NCBI GenBank assembly: GCA_947172415.1
Contig: OX359198.1
Span: 2,077,401 to 2,141,400, forward strand
Length of the DNA: 64,000 nucleotides
DNA from: Chondrosia reniformis
Lineage: Eukaryota > Porifera > Demospongiae > Chondrillida > Chondrillidae
Direction of reading: 5' to 3'
The translations under genes and the position numbers were made by a program. Shown one piece after another: positions 48,201 to 63,200 of the stretch. Under the pieces are notes generated by a model. That model ran no database searches. It was not told where the DNA came from and saw nothing but the letters and a program-made list of their open reading frames with translations. The stretch's first letter is position 1. Every line of letters starts with the position of its first letter.

Positions 48201-51200
48201 TTGAAGAGGTGCATGTAGTTTAGCAATATGGACCATAATATGTATAAGGTCTAATAAGATAGATGTTTTATAAGACATAAGTTAGTACGAATGATGATGG
48301 CAATATTTTAAGCCGTAATTATGTTGCTTCAATTATTTCTTATTCAACAAGTGCAACATCTGTAGCAATCCTTCAGGGAATTGTGTAATATTTAAGCACC
48401 ATCTCAAAATATGTATTACAGTTAATCATCTTACAAGGAAGTAATAGTACTTTAGTATATGATTATTCCTGATATAGGCTATTCATCAGTACAAAGCCAA
48501 ATATGGAAGTGTACCCCGATCTTGGAACAAGGAGGATGCGGCAAGGTTCTTGGATGTAGCTAGGGAAGTCAACAGTTCAGCCAAAGCAAAGGTATGAATC
48601 TCATTATCTGTCTTCATATGGGAACAGACTCTGAAGAGTGAAGGTCTCAGCTGAACCTTCACCTTTGACCTCTACACTGACCTATACCAGTGGTATTGAA
48701 TTACAAAGTATCCTTGCTGCAGGACTTTGTCACTTGTGATAGCAAGTATATCACAATTCCTTGTACATCTTATCACCATCAGACTATTTTGAGATTCCTT
48801 GTACAGGATGTGCATTAGAACTGGGAAGGTATATCCAGTGAGATGTTTTTATGAAGGTATATGTGACTATTGTGGAAAGTTATTCAAAGAGGTTTTAATT
48901 ACTGGTGTATATGTTATAGGGAATCTGACATTAGCATAACTCACATTAAATGGGTATCTACAAGTGGTGGTACCTATCTATATAAGCCTAGGGCCAATTT
49001 CTACCAATATCATAGTGTTTAACCATCTGTTTAATTACGTGTGGTTCACCAGGTAAGAGCCTTTATAAGAGCCTTGTATATATAAGAGCATTGTACATAT
49101 AGGAGCATTGTACATATAGGAGCATTGTACATATAAGAGCCTTGTATATATAAGAGCATTGTACATATAAGAGCATTGTACATATAGGAGCATTGTACAT
49201 ATAAGAGCCTTGTATGTACATACGTATAGTAGCCTTGTATATAAGAACCTTGTACATTGTACATACGTATAAGAGCCTTGTACATATAAGAGCCTTATAC
49301 GTATAAGAGCCCACTGGCACTTCAGAAAAAAGTCATGTACGTACCTTCAAAATAATGGTCCATTATTACCAATAACTCTTTCAAAGGATGACTCATATAT
49401 CTTGACAGTAGAAGCACATCTAATGTGGCTTGTGGAAGTTACAACTGATTTAATGAGTCTGATGAAAGGCAATCACCACTATTGTCTAATTAGTGAATGA
49501 AGATTAATTACTTCTTTGTACTTAGTATAGGAGGGGAAGTACTCAGTATACGAAGTAAGAGGGGAAACATGAGTGATGGATTGTTGTGGTAATTGTAGCT
49601 CAGTGGCAGAGCACTGGTGGGCATAACTGTCCTGTTCCCAGCAATTGCTTCTTCTATGTTTTCCTTCTTTACTTTATGATGTTTGAGAATAAATGCTGCT
49701 GATTTGATTACTTCAAATTCTCAGATTTGACTAGTTCATGCTTTGGACTTGTAGGCAGTATGCATGTAATGTTATGTTTCCAATCTACGTAGGTTGATTC
49801 CTTGGACGAGAAGCTGATGTACAAGTTTGCCTACGTTGCCAGGGGTGACCTGTGCCCCCTGCAGACTGTGATTGGAGGGTTCTGTGCTCAGGAGGTGATG
49901 AAGGCATGCAGCGGCAAGTTCCAGCCCCTCAATCAGTGGCTTTACTATGATGCACTTGAGTGTCTGTCAGAGGACGGGGAGGATCTACCAGAAAGTGCTT
50001 GTCAGCCAGTTAGTTGAGCCTTTTAGCTTTTTGAGTCATTTAAATGGGTGTGGTGTGCGTTTTGATCAGAAGTTAACTTACAAGTGTTCCTCTTGTATTA
50101 AGCTAGCCTATGGGCTATGTACAGTGGACACTGTGTATAGATATACAGTGCACAGTGTATATGTACGTATATAGTGCAGACTGTATATTAACATATCTAA
50201 GTAGATGTCATTGTTATTTTATGCTTCAAATAGCTATTTATGTATAGGCCTACACTAGGAATGGTAAAATAACAAGTTAAGTATAGTTGAGGATTAATAG
50301 AGCTATACACACACAGACATACACTCTTAGAATCATTTTCAGGAAGGTGTTATGCTTTGAATGTTTTAGTACTTTGGCCGTTAATGGCCTGTTGCATCAA
50401 ACATGTGACTCTGGTCTATTAAGCTAATCTATAATAGATAGCAAATTTAGTTGGACAAAAGAGAGGAAATGAATCCTTTAATAGTTGTATTGTATGTAAT
50501 TGATTATCAGATAGCTAATGACTACTTGTGATAGCCCATGGATTGGTAGCAAGCGTCTACAAATATGACCGTCTCCCTCTCTCCTTTCTCTTGACAAGTT
50601 AGCTCAGTTGAAGCATACATTTGAGGAAGGAGGACTCTATAGAGAATAGTGGAGATAGGATTTCAATAATCTAACACACCATTTTTGTTTCTTGCATGCT
50701 ACATATACTGTAGAGTAAAAGGCCTATAGGGAACTAAACCTGGTGAGAGCTTTGGATAAGGATAAAAGAGTTTTCTCTTTTTACTTGTCTTCTTCTCCAC
50801 CGAGCCACATTGTACATTAGTATATCCTCCTACATACATAGTTGTATAAGTATAGACTGTAGGAAGTTGTGGAATGTGGTGCGATACTTTATTTTATGTA
50901 ATGAGTTGTTATGCTTCTTGCACATGTATATTTCTGTTTATCATAAGGTTGGAAACAGATATGATGGTCAAATTGCTGTGTTTGGAGTAGATTTTCAGAA
51001 GAAACTAGAAGCTCTAAAGTACTTTATTGTGAGTTTGATATTTGTCTGCATGTATACATCTGAACTGAATAATAAAATATCTCTCCTATAAGACACATGT
51101 ATATACGTTCTGTAAGTGTAAGTGCTAACAGTAACGGTCTCATTTATCAGACATACTTTGAAAATCTAAAGTCTTCCGATTATAGGGGTTTCCTCATTGC

Positions 51201-54200
51201 TGTTGCTAATAGGAAAAGCATATCATGTACATGTATATATACGTATATACGTACGTATAAATTGAGGTCAAATAGATACTGACCTTATTTAGTAGCTGGA
51301 GTAAACTGAACCTTTTAATAAGAGCCCAGCAGAGGCCACCATTTTAATATATCTGGACAGAAATGGATTCTGGATGAAATATTCCTGAAAGAAGTTAAAA
51401 TGGGGAGAAATACTGTTATGATATGTGGAATAAGGTTATAGCAATTTCCCACTACTACTTATGGTGATAATAGATATACGTATGGTGTACTAGATTAATT
51501 TAGCAACCATTTAGTACAATAGCTTGATCAATAGTAGAAGACACATTCTATTTCTACTTTTGCAAGATCTCAGCAATTTTGTAGAAGTAGACACATTGCT
51601 CTGCTTTATATTTGAATTCTACTGCTAAACATACACAAGTACATCTATTGGCTAAATGGTGCGTAGGCTGATTGTTTAGTTTAGAATCCTCAGAGGTTCC
51701 TCAACTTGTGATTGTCCCAAATGTGAAAGAACCACTACGTAGCCATACATATGTATGCTAATGGAAGCCATTTTATTCAGTCTCCTAATTAGTACAGCGC
51801 CAAGGCTGACTGAATGTTTGTTACCATGACCAAATGTGAACACCACTTCCTAACACCACTTCCTTGTGTTGTTTAGAGGACTGAGTCTAATTGGTCGATG
51901 TGGGATCTACGTATGTCCATATTTGGACAGAGGTTTTTATCAATTTGAATAATTTTTTTACTTGGATAATAAACAATGACCAATGCACTTGATATTTTCC
52001 AGATTAGCTATTAAGCTTTATTTGAAGTTTATAGATATCACAATTCAATTTTTCCAAAGGTATATCAGCTGTTTTTGGATTTGTTTCTCCAAACAGAATC
52101 TTCACAGTTGCATATTGGACTGTTAAGTCACCACACTTACAAGTCTGGACCTGTGTGATGCCGTAGCCACTGTGGTATGAGAAATTGAATTCATGTGGCT
52201 TAACTGAGTGGCCAAGACATGACGTAGACTTCCTTGTTTATATTGATAGCAAATAAAGTAGTTTGTCTTTCTATGTCTGTTTGTGTTCATATTTTGATGA
52301 TGTGAGCAAGATTACTTTAGTGATCAACCACTTGATGCAACCCTAGATCTTTGAAGTACGTAGGTTGACTTTAGTATTTATCCTTATATGCCTTGTTCAA
52401 ATGTTCTACGTATATTTTGTATTATAGCATACCTGGTGTACTATAATAAAGTGTATACTGCATCACCTAAATAAATCATAAGTAAAAGTCACACCATACA
52501 GATCAACACAGATCATTGAAAGGAAACAATTTGGCATAAGCCAGACAGGGTTTAGTGTTAGTAAACATCACAGGAGGTGGGTGACAGAATATAATATTTT
52601 AAACATTAAGAGTATGTTTGCTATTAGAAATTGGCAGTTGGACCTTCTTCCTTCTTCTATAAGGGACAAATGCCCCCCTCCTCCCACTAGAAATCCTGGT
52701 AGTCAGTAGTGTACATACTTAGCTGTCTATACAACAGCATTCAGCATGTTTAAAGAAAAACCAAACTGGGCTTCATTTAGAAACATTTCAAGGGGTTAGG
52801 TTATAGGGGATCACATTATACTGGAATTATGGGAGGAAGTTTGGTGGTACATTGGTGTTTCCCTGATTATGGCTCAGACAGCCACACCCTTATTACTAGA
52901 ATAATGTACATGATATGGGAGAATTTCAAAGGGGAAGGGGGCATATCCCCCTCCCCCCTAAATAAAACCCTGCTAGATTAAGCTTAACTTAAGCCTATTG
53001 ACGGTCACCTACAACTGACGGTCACCTACAACTGACAGAGAGAACACACTAGCTTCAGCAGTTTATGTACTCAAGTCACTATAACTGTAAATGTTACATT
53101 CCTTGCAGTTGATGATGTTCGTGTTTTTAGAAGTTTCTGTTGCGAAGCTAACTATTTCATGTTGCTCTGTATTGACATGTATTGACATGTATTGACATGT
53201 ATTGACATGTAGTGTTAATGCTTATCATGAGGGCAATATTTTAAGGTTGTTTGTCGTTGGTTCACTGCTGTGTGTATAGGTTGGGGCTGGAGCTCTGGGC
53301 TGCGAGCTTCTCAAGGACTTTGCCATGATGGGAATTGGTTGTGGTGAGAGTGGTAAGGTGTTCATCACAGACATGGACCATATTGAGAAGAGCAACCTAA
53401 ACAGACAGTTCCTGTTCAGACCATGGGATGTATCAGTAAGTCCATTCTGAACATGCTGTACAGACCATTATACAGACATGCACAAGGAAGACTTTGCTGT
53501 GTAGCTGGCAGCTTAATCAGGCTGTCCTGGTTCACCTGTGTTCAATGCCCAGTGATATACTCTACTGTAATTCAGTGTGAGATATGTTTGTGTTGAAATA
53601 TTTTTGTGGTCTAAACCAACCACACTTCTTAATTTGCACAAACTAATGAACGAACAAAAATTTCCACAAAAATATTTTAACAATGAAAATTTCCTGAATT
53701 TCCATATTTCATGCTTTCCCTCTAAGATGATGATGAAATGTGATGTAACAGTTGTGGTTTGATTATCTCTCTGATTATTCCTGCCCTTTCAAGTAATTCC
53801 TTTTCCCAATACCTGTACCTTTAGCTAATAAAGATGACCACAGGATGTGGTAACGTATGTATAGCTTGGTGCTTCTTTTATAGTCAAATGTCCATCTCAG
53901 CATTTGTTTGGTGGATCGATGATGTTTCTAAGAGTTTTAGGATTTGTGATTACATTCTAAATTAGATTAATTGTAAATTTTCCTCTGACTGATGCAAAGT
54001 TACATATGTACAAGCATTTAAGGATATAGTCTGTTTGTTCTCTTAAAGAAAGAAATAAACAAATTGTATCTTCACATGCTCAAAGTTATTGACATAATAT
54101 TGTCTATATTGACATGCAGTATAATATGTATGTATGCGTATATACGTACTGTACCTATGCTAAAAACCTGGTGACTTTCACAATACATGCTTGCCACAAT

Positions 54201-57200
54201 TTTGTGTTTGCTAAGAAAGCTAAGCATTTTTAGGAAGTCATTTCTTTCTTCTTTCTACAGCATCCCAAGAGCATTGTGGCAACTAAGGCTGCAAAGGCAA
54301 TGAATCCTGCATTTAACATTATTGCCCATGAAAATAGAGTTGGACCTGAATCTGAAAGTATCCTTTTTAAGAATTGCATGTACACACACTTTATCTGTTT
54401 CTGTGATTCATTTCCTTGTGTGTGCATGTTAAAGAGTTCCCTTAATTGCCTTGCTCCTTCATCGTATGGGCTATCTCTCTATATAGTGTAACCACCTTGA
54501 TCAAATGGCTGCCTCTCTAATGAAACCACCTTGATCAAATGGCTGCCTCTAATGTAACCACCTTGATCAAATGGCTGCCTCTCTAATGTAACCACCTTGA
54601 TCAAATGGCTGCCTCTCTAATGAAACCACCTTGATCAAATGGCTGCCTCTCTAATGTAACCACCTTGATCAAATGGCTGCCTCTAATGTAACCACCTTGA
54701 TCAAATGGCTGCCTCTCTAATGTAACCACCTTGATCAAATGGCTGCCTCTCTAATGTAACCACCTTGATCAAATGGCTGCCTCTAATGTAACCACCTTGA
54801 TCAAATGGCTGCCTCTCTAATGTAACCACCTTGATCAAATGGCTGCCTCTCTAATGTAACCACCTTGATCAAATGGCTGCCTCTCTAATGTAACCACCTT
54901 GATCAAATGGCTGCCTCTCTAATGTAACCACCTTGATCAAATGGCTGCCTCTCTAATGTAACCACCTTGATCAAATGGCTGCCTCTCTAATGTAACCACC
55001 TTGATCAAATGGCTGCCTCTCTAATGTAACCACCTTGATCAAATGGCTGTCTCTCTAATGTAACCACCTTGATCAAATGGCTGTCTCTAATGTAAGCAAC
55101 TTACTAAAATAATATAATAAACTTAAGAAAATATGAACTAGCATATTAGCTGAAGGTCAATCATCTTCAAATCATATATGATGGTAGCTAATTGCTTTAG
55201 AGACCACTTTTGCCATAAACCACCTATCCTGTGTTACCAAACTCACGAGAATATGTACATACGTATATACAATAACTTGTGGATGACCAACTATAGCTAT
55301 GCACTATAAGTTGTTGTTCTTAAGTGATGATTAGATACTTATGATGATAACTTCTTTGAAGGTTTGGATGGAGTTGCTAATGCACTGGACAATGTTGATG
55401 CACGTAAGTAGTTCAAACACACATAGTGCAACTTCTGAAGGATGGTAAATTTATGTAATGTGCAATAGGAACAACAAATTTGTGTAGTTAAATGAAATCA
55501 GCAATGTCTTGTTTTATTTTGATTATAATCATATATTGAGTTCCACCATGTAGTGTGACATTAGACCTTGTTGCTTTTATTGTATGGTTATCATTGATAT
55601 TCACTACATAATATATCATAATTTTATCCTCTTCTCTTGAACCGTCTTGTTTTATGTGAACCATCTTGTATTATGTGAACCGACTTGTATTATGTGAAAC
55701 GTCTTGTATTATGTGAACCGTCTTGTATTATGTGAACCGTCTTGTATTATGTGAACCATCTTGTATTATGTGAACCGACTTGTATTATGTGAAACGTCTT
55801 GTATTATGTGAACCGTCTTGTATTATGTGAACCGTCTTGTATTATGTGAACCATCTTGTATTATGTGAACCATCTTGTATTATGTGAACCGTCTTGTATT
55901 ATGTGAACCGTCTTGTATTATGTGAACCGTCTTGTATTATGTGAACCGTCTTGTATTATGTGAACCGTCTTGTATTATGTGAACCGACTTGTATTATGTG
56001 AACCGTCTTGTATTATGTGAACCGACTTGTATTATGTGAACCGACTTGTATTATGTGAACTGACTTGTACAATCTGACAAGCAGTGGAGACTGTAAGGCC
56101 AGTGTACTACTTCCTTCTTTGTATAGCTAGTAGCTTTGATCAGCATTAATCAAGAATATAGACTTGCTGATTCCATTTACAGCCTTTGAGATGGCAGTTT
56201 AAGTGGTACATCACCTTGTTCCTATGTACGTACGTAGGAAAGTACATGGATAGGAGGTGCGTGTATTACTGCAAGCCTCTACTGGAGTCAGGAACACAGG
56301 GACCGAAGGGCAATGTTCAAGTGGTCAAGCCTTTTCTGACTGAGTCCTACTCCTCGTCAAATGACCCACCAGAGAAGACCTTTGGTGCTTGTACTGTGAA
56401 GAACTTTCCCAACAAGATAGAACACACACTTCAGGTAACATTTTAATGCTCAGCTCTGTAGTTTACTCAACGCCTGTCTCATTCAACCAACCCCCTCTTG
56501 TCTCATTAACGTGTACATAGTTTTTATTCAATTTCATCTACCTCTTCAATGTAACGAATGTTCACTGATCAGGCTGTTATGATTACTTAAACCAGTGTTC
56601 CTGAGTTATGCTGCCAGTCCATTATTAGTTCTTGCCCCTTCCACCTCTTTAATGAATTAAATAAAATGGTTGTGGTTTGATCATAACCACATGATAAGGA
56701 CTCCTTTACCAGTATACTTCCTATCTTTTGTACATACTGAAATAAAACTGTATTGGTTGGGTGATAGTAATAAGGTTTGATGATAAATTTATAGGCAAAT
56801 ACGTATAATGGGCATGTATTAATGAACAAGTGAATCTGTATCTTGGCCTATATACAGATACATGTGGTGTTGCTTATAGCAGGTAATTACACATTTCCTT
56901 GTAGTGGGCTCGTGAAACATTTGAGGAACTTTTTGTCAGTGCAGCAACCATCATGAGACAGTTTCATGAGTAAGTATGGATGCATTACAAACACTTCATC
57001 CCTTCCACCTCCTCCTTCTCTTCCTCCTACTCCTCCTCCCCCTCTTCTTCCTCCTCCTCCCCCTCGTCCTCCTCCCCCTTGTCCCCCTTGTCCCCCTCCT
57101 CCTTCCCCTCCTCTTCCTCCTCCTCCTTCCCCTCCTCTTCCTCCTCCTCCCCCTCGTCCTCCTCCCCCCTTGTCCTCCTCCCCCTTGTCCCCCTCCTCCT

Positions 57201-60200
57201 CCTCCTCCTCCTCCTCCCCTTCCTCCTCCTCCCCCTCCTCCCCTTCCTCCTCCTCCCCCTCCTCCTCCTCCTCCTCCTCCTCCTCCCCCTCCTCCTCCTC
57301 CTCTTCCTCCTACTCCTCCTCCTCCTCTTCATCCTCCTCCTCCTCCTCCTCCTCCTCCCCCTCCTCCTCTTCATCCTCCTCCTCCTCCTCCTCCTCCTCC
57401 CCCTCCTCCTCCTCTTCTTCCTCCTCTTTTTCCTCCTCTTCTTCCTCCTCCTCCTCCTCCTCCTCCTCTTCCTCCTCTTCCTATTCCTCCTCCTTCCTCC
57501 CCCTTTACCGTCCTCTTTCCTGTAATTTGAGGTCAGTACATATTTTAGTGTTGTGAACCAACTTGAGCATCTTTTGTCAACCCCTCTTGATTGTTATGTA
57601 TGCTGTTATTCATGATGGGGCTAAACTAGGATGCCAAAATAACTGATAATTAGAGCCATCAACTCCAGCCAGCTAATGTCTCTGTACTGGAGTCACCAAA
57701 TCTTATTACCATACAATTTATGTATACGTATACTAGATGGTGGTTCCTGAGAACAATGTTAGGTTTGATTGCTAGCAATTGCGTGTTCCTTGGTATTGAG
57801 TATCACATCACGTTAACTCCAATAGAGCAACCTGGAGACTTACTGTGGTATATGTATATATACAGTATTTGTCTTAATACGTACATGTATATATGTGTGT
57901 TCAGAGATCCAGATTATCCCAATAAACTTGCAAGAGAAGGGTCCATGCAATCAGTGAGTTTTCAATGAGACTTCAATACACATGAAGCATTGACAATAGT
58001 AATAAGGATACACAGCATACGTTACTTCCAAGCCAACCGGCCCAACTGTAGCATTTGAAAAATAACACTGCAACAAACTGTATATTAGGGTTGACAAAGG
58101 GGAGAGAATGTATCGTCCAGTTACAATAATTGGAAACTCTCCCTAAAGTTATCTTTGAGATGATTCATCTTTAGTCTTTTCAGCGTCTAAGATGCTCAAA
58201 AAACTATAGATGAACCATCTTAAAGACACATTTAGTGCAGTTTGAAGAAATCGCTATCATATTCCAAAGTGATTCCTGCATATCAAGTTTTAAGTTTGAG
58301 ATAATGTTGTGAAGCAGGCCCAGTGTAAGGTAGTATTACCTATATTGTATAGGCTGAGACTATAAAGTGGTTCAAACTGGCCTTCCAGCACAAACCAAGT
58401 AATTTTGATGATTGCATTGTGTGGGCTCGTAACCAGTTTCAAGAACACTACCACAACAAGATTGCCCAGTTACTCTTCAACTTTCCACATGATGCAAAGA
58501 CAAAGGAGGGTCACCCCTTCTGGTCTGGTCCCAAGCGACTGCCAGAACCAGCTGTCTTTGATATAGAGGAAGTGAGTGATATTGTGTACCTTATGAGGAA
58601 GCATTATTTGAAAAGTGTGTATCTGTAATGGCTTCTTTGGTTGGTATTTCTCTGTTAACTGATATTTCGGACCGATATTTCAGATCGAACTCTTTGATTT
58701 CCTGTTAGTATATTTTGACTAATAAAGTGTAAATTTTAAGGGAAATATTTTAATTTTATACTGTTTATAGACTGGCTAAAATTATTTGTATGGTACAAGG
58801 TCTTCAAGAAACATATATCAAAAGCTCTCGCTAGGTTTAGTTCCCTATAGGCCTTTACTCTAAAGTAGATGTAGCATGTAAGAAAAATGGCGTATTGATT
58901 ATTCATAAAGGCTTCTTACCGTAGAAAGTAGTCTGTAGAGAGTTAGTGTTAGATACTCATGTTTGTCACAAGTTTATGTGGATGTTATAAAAATGCAACT
59001 GTTAATGAAAAATAGTATTTCTTGTTTATTATTTACTACCTTTGTCTTCTTTTCACAGCCTCTGCATCTTGACTATGTGCAGTCTGCTGCCATCTTGTTT
59101 GCAGATACTTATGAAATTAAAGGTACATATCAGTACAGTAGCTCCTCTTAGTAGAAATAGCTGAAAACTGCAGAGCCTAATTGTAGATGTGGTGTTTATA
59201 GTTAAGAAAAAATAAGTATGTTGTAAAGTGTTGTAATAGTTGTGTATGAACCTGTATTATTAAAATAAGTATGCCAAAAAAATTGTCACTTCTGTATATT
59301 AGCCTTATCACATGAGTGTACGGTCTTGTATTGTTACCTGAGGCACTACAGTCACTGTTGTAAGTGCTACCATATGTAGCCAAATGTAACAAATTTCCGA
59401 TGTACATCCAACCGTTAAAATGTACAGTACATCCGAACGATTACAGATGTACAGTTGAACAATTAAAGATGTACGGTACACATGGAAATTATCTTTACAT
59501 TCTGTAAGGTGCTGCCTTAGGTACTACCTGGTAGGACTCGGGTACTTCGTGAGGGTAATTGTAAAGTACTGGTACTAAAATAAAAGTACCTTTTCGACCG
59601 ATAAGTACCTCGAAAGTACCTCGATTGTACGATCGTAAAAAGTACCCGTATTTTTGATCGGGATTCACCGAGCACAATACTAGTTACCTTAGGTGGCTCA
59701 ATGACACGCGAGCTGTTAACAATTCGGTATTTAATAACCTTCCAAGGCTGTCTCAAACTACCCAGTTCCTACCTTAAAAGTAATACTATTTTACCCCAAT
59801 AGTACCTTAATCGTTGCTGCAACGCAAGCGCCAGTACTGGTAATTTTTTTAAAACTACCAGTACTTATTTTCGGCTACTGGTACTTCATTTTCAAATAAC
59901 GGTACTTTTAATTGATGTTCGGGTAGTTACAACTACCCACGTAAAGATGATTTCCATGCCTATCGTATGTTCAAGCAATGGTTCCCGAAGCACGTGTACA
60001 AGTTATGAGTATTTTACAAGTTCAGTTAACTTCAGGAGTGTATTTGCTGATGGCTGAAATAAGCCCTTGAAATCATCAGAAGTGGCAAACATGACAGATC
60101 TTGTTCTACCATCGAAATTGCATAAGACTTTCCACATTTTAGCACTGGGGCTTTCCTTGTCTGTTCTTCACAAGTTATGTAAATACACACATTATAAAAA

Positions 60201-63200
60201 TAGAAGGGCAAATGTATGGTAAGCTATAGCTATGGTAGATTACTGTGTATGTATACGTTTTAATCATTGAGACGTACATTTAATCATTGGAACATGTTTT
60301 TTTTGCGTTTTGACATGCATCCAAGTTTTTAAACATATATTTGGAATTTTGTTACATTTGGCTATAGCTTACCATACATTTGCCCTTCTATTTTTATAAT
60401 GTGTGTATTTACATAACTTGTGTATAAGATTCAATGAATACCTTTTGATACATTGTGGTAGATTTGTGTGAGTTAACATTATATAATATTGTATGTTATA
60501 GCCATTAGAGATCGAGACTACATCAAAAAGGTTGCATCCAGTGTGTCTGTGCCACCATTTGTTCCTAAAGCTGGTGTTAAGATTGCAGTTACTGACGCTG
60601 AGGCCCAAAGCCAGACTGATGATGAGGATGGAGATAATGGACTTGAGTTTTTGAAAACCATTCCATCACCTATTGAGATGACTCCTCTGGAATTTGAAAA
60701 GGTTTGCTGACTATGCTACAACAATACTATATATTGAATTCTCTTTTTTCCATGATTCTGAAACCTGCAGGATGATGACAGTAATTTCCACATGGATTTT
60801 ATTACGGCAGCTTCTAATTTGAGAGCAGTAAACTATGATATTGAACCAGCATCTAAGCACAAGGTATGGACCCAGAACATTTTAGTGACTAATTGCTAAG
60901 CATTAACTGCATGTAATGAAGATCTGAAGTCACTAAAGTTAGCCAAATATCCAGTTACTAATGTAAACACTGCAGTTTTTTTATCAAATCTGAAACCGAA
61001 AAAACTATTGGTTTTCAGTACATTGGACCCTCGCTTATCCGGCCCTTGAGTACCCGGCCGCTTGGATTTTCCGGCCTTCGATTCCGTTTTCTAATTAACG
61101 TCCATCGTTTGATAGCGTGTACGAGTTTACGACAGTGGCTAGCTATAGCGATGTCTCCTTGAAAAGGAAGCGTAGTTATGATACTTTAAAGACTAACCAC
61201 TCGACAAAATCAACCGAAATACTACTCGTTCCTCACTTGAAATCTCGATCGAGGCGGTGTTTCTTTTGGTGTGTACTAGTAGTATGTACAGTACACTAAT
61301 TATTGCTTCACATATCCGGTCGTTTCAGTTATCTGGACATATCTGGTTGTTTCAGTTATCTGGACATAGTCCAGTCTCGTTGGGTCTGGATAAGCGAGTG
61401 AAGATGTATGGTCCATACTGTGTGCGTAGCTCAGTATAGTTAGAGCAAGGGTGCATGTTTTGTGTTTAATTATGTAATTGCCTAAAATGTACTACATTAC
61501 CTACATACAGAGCAAAGGAATAGCTGGTAAGATCATTCCTGCTATAGCCACCACAACAGCAGTTGTTGTAGGAAAGGTCTGCTTGGAGCTGTACAAGGTA
61601 CATGAATATCTGCACTAAGAAGTCGGATGTTTATATGATACAGGAGGATCTACATTATAGGAACTGTATATTATGTTCAGTGTAGGGTACCTTGTAATTT
61701 GTCACAATGTTGCCATGTACGTAAGATTAGATTATTTGTGATACCTTACTCGTTGTATAGATTGCTATTGGAAACAAAAAGATTGAGTCATACAAAAATA
61801 GCTTTGTCAATCTTGCTCTTCCTCTCTTTGCCATGTCAGAACCTCTTCAGCCTCCATCTAAGACAGTAAGCTCCATTTCAAATTTATCGATTAGTGGAGG
61901 GTGTATATGAATGCCTCTTTATATACACATCCTCCTTATATAGTGACTACCCTACGCATATGTACGTATGTTAACATAGATACAGGTTACACTTTAATTA
62001 GGAATCCATATGCAGTGTTTCTTTCAGAGTATTTAGTAAGGCAAGGCGGGGGGGGGAAACATATTTAGTGCACCAATGTTCATTCTAGTACATATATAGC
62101 ATATAACATTTGTCATTTTCAAGGGGGCAAATTGTCCCCTCTACCCCCAACCCCCCTGAAGGAAACCCTGATATTATGCTTGTTTCATGTGCATTATTAA
62201 TTCTTGTATGTTACATATACATATACGTATATTAGTCACCTGGAATTATAATTTGTGTACATAAATCTAGAGATACTCAATAGCAGCAAATTTCCCACTA
62301 TATGGCAATCCATTTGGTGCCAAGCCTTTTTAAGGATTATTACATTATTACGTACGTCAGAGAAGGGTAAGCCATTTTGTTGATATGTCCTCTCTTGCTC
62401 TTGATAGTATCATGACACCAAGTGGACCCTCTGGGACAGGTTTATAGTTGAAGGAAGGAAGGAAGGTGACACTGAAATGACCGTTCAGGAGCTATTTGAC
62501 CACTTTAAGGTAACCTACCAATTTACAGCTTGTACAGTGTGATAAGATTTGAGAATAATGTGTTGCTTTACTCAGGTTATCCACTAGTATTCAGTAGTTA
62601 CATTGCTTTACGTTCATTCTATGATGACATTTGTATTGCAATTAATAATACTGCATGTGCTAGCTGATTCCATTGACAAGACACATTTGCACATAACATG
62701 GCATATTGAATGTGTGGTGGAATCTCCCGATAGTGAACCTCAAGGGGAAATAAAAAGTTCCATATATTTAATATTCACTATATATTAAATGTACAGTATA
62801 TAATAGTATACAACTTTTGCTGGGTCTAGTAAAGCATTTCATTATAATGAGATTCTACTGTACGTGTATACTGAAGAAAATTGTTCTTTTAAAGCTCATT
62901 GATCACTTGGATGTTGTTATGGAAATCTAGCCTGAATTTCAGTGTAGGAAAGTTCTGATTCAGTCGGAATTGTGCCAATGTATTCACTGATATCATATGT
63001 ACCACTGGATATCCCAAAACTGAATCTTTTAATTTTATTTTGGTCTTAGAATGAATATCAGTTGTCTATAACAATGCTTTCCCAAGGTGTAGCTCTTTTG
63101 TACTCCTTCTTCATGAATAAAGACAACATGAGAACGAGAATGGCAATGTCGTACGTGCTATAAATACAATATGTTAGTATCTTGTATCCAATATGTTGTT

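Noticed and set aside
49589-49648. Functional tRNA gene
   Set aside because: The D arm and acceptor stem are good, but the anticodon/T-arm part is about 10 bases short and lacks a B box.
56966-57556. Pro-, Ser- and Leu-rich open frames of 180-196 codons and an Arg/Glu-rich one on the opposite strand
   Set aside because: They arise from the TCC/CCT tract inside a UBA1 intron.
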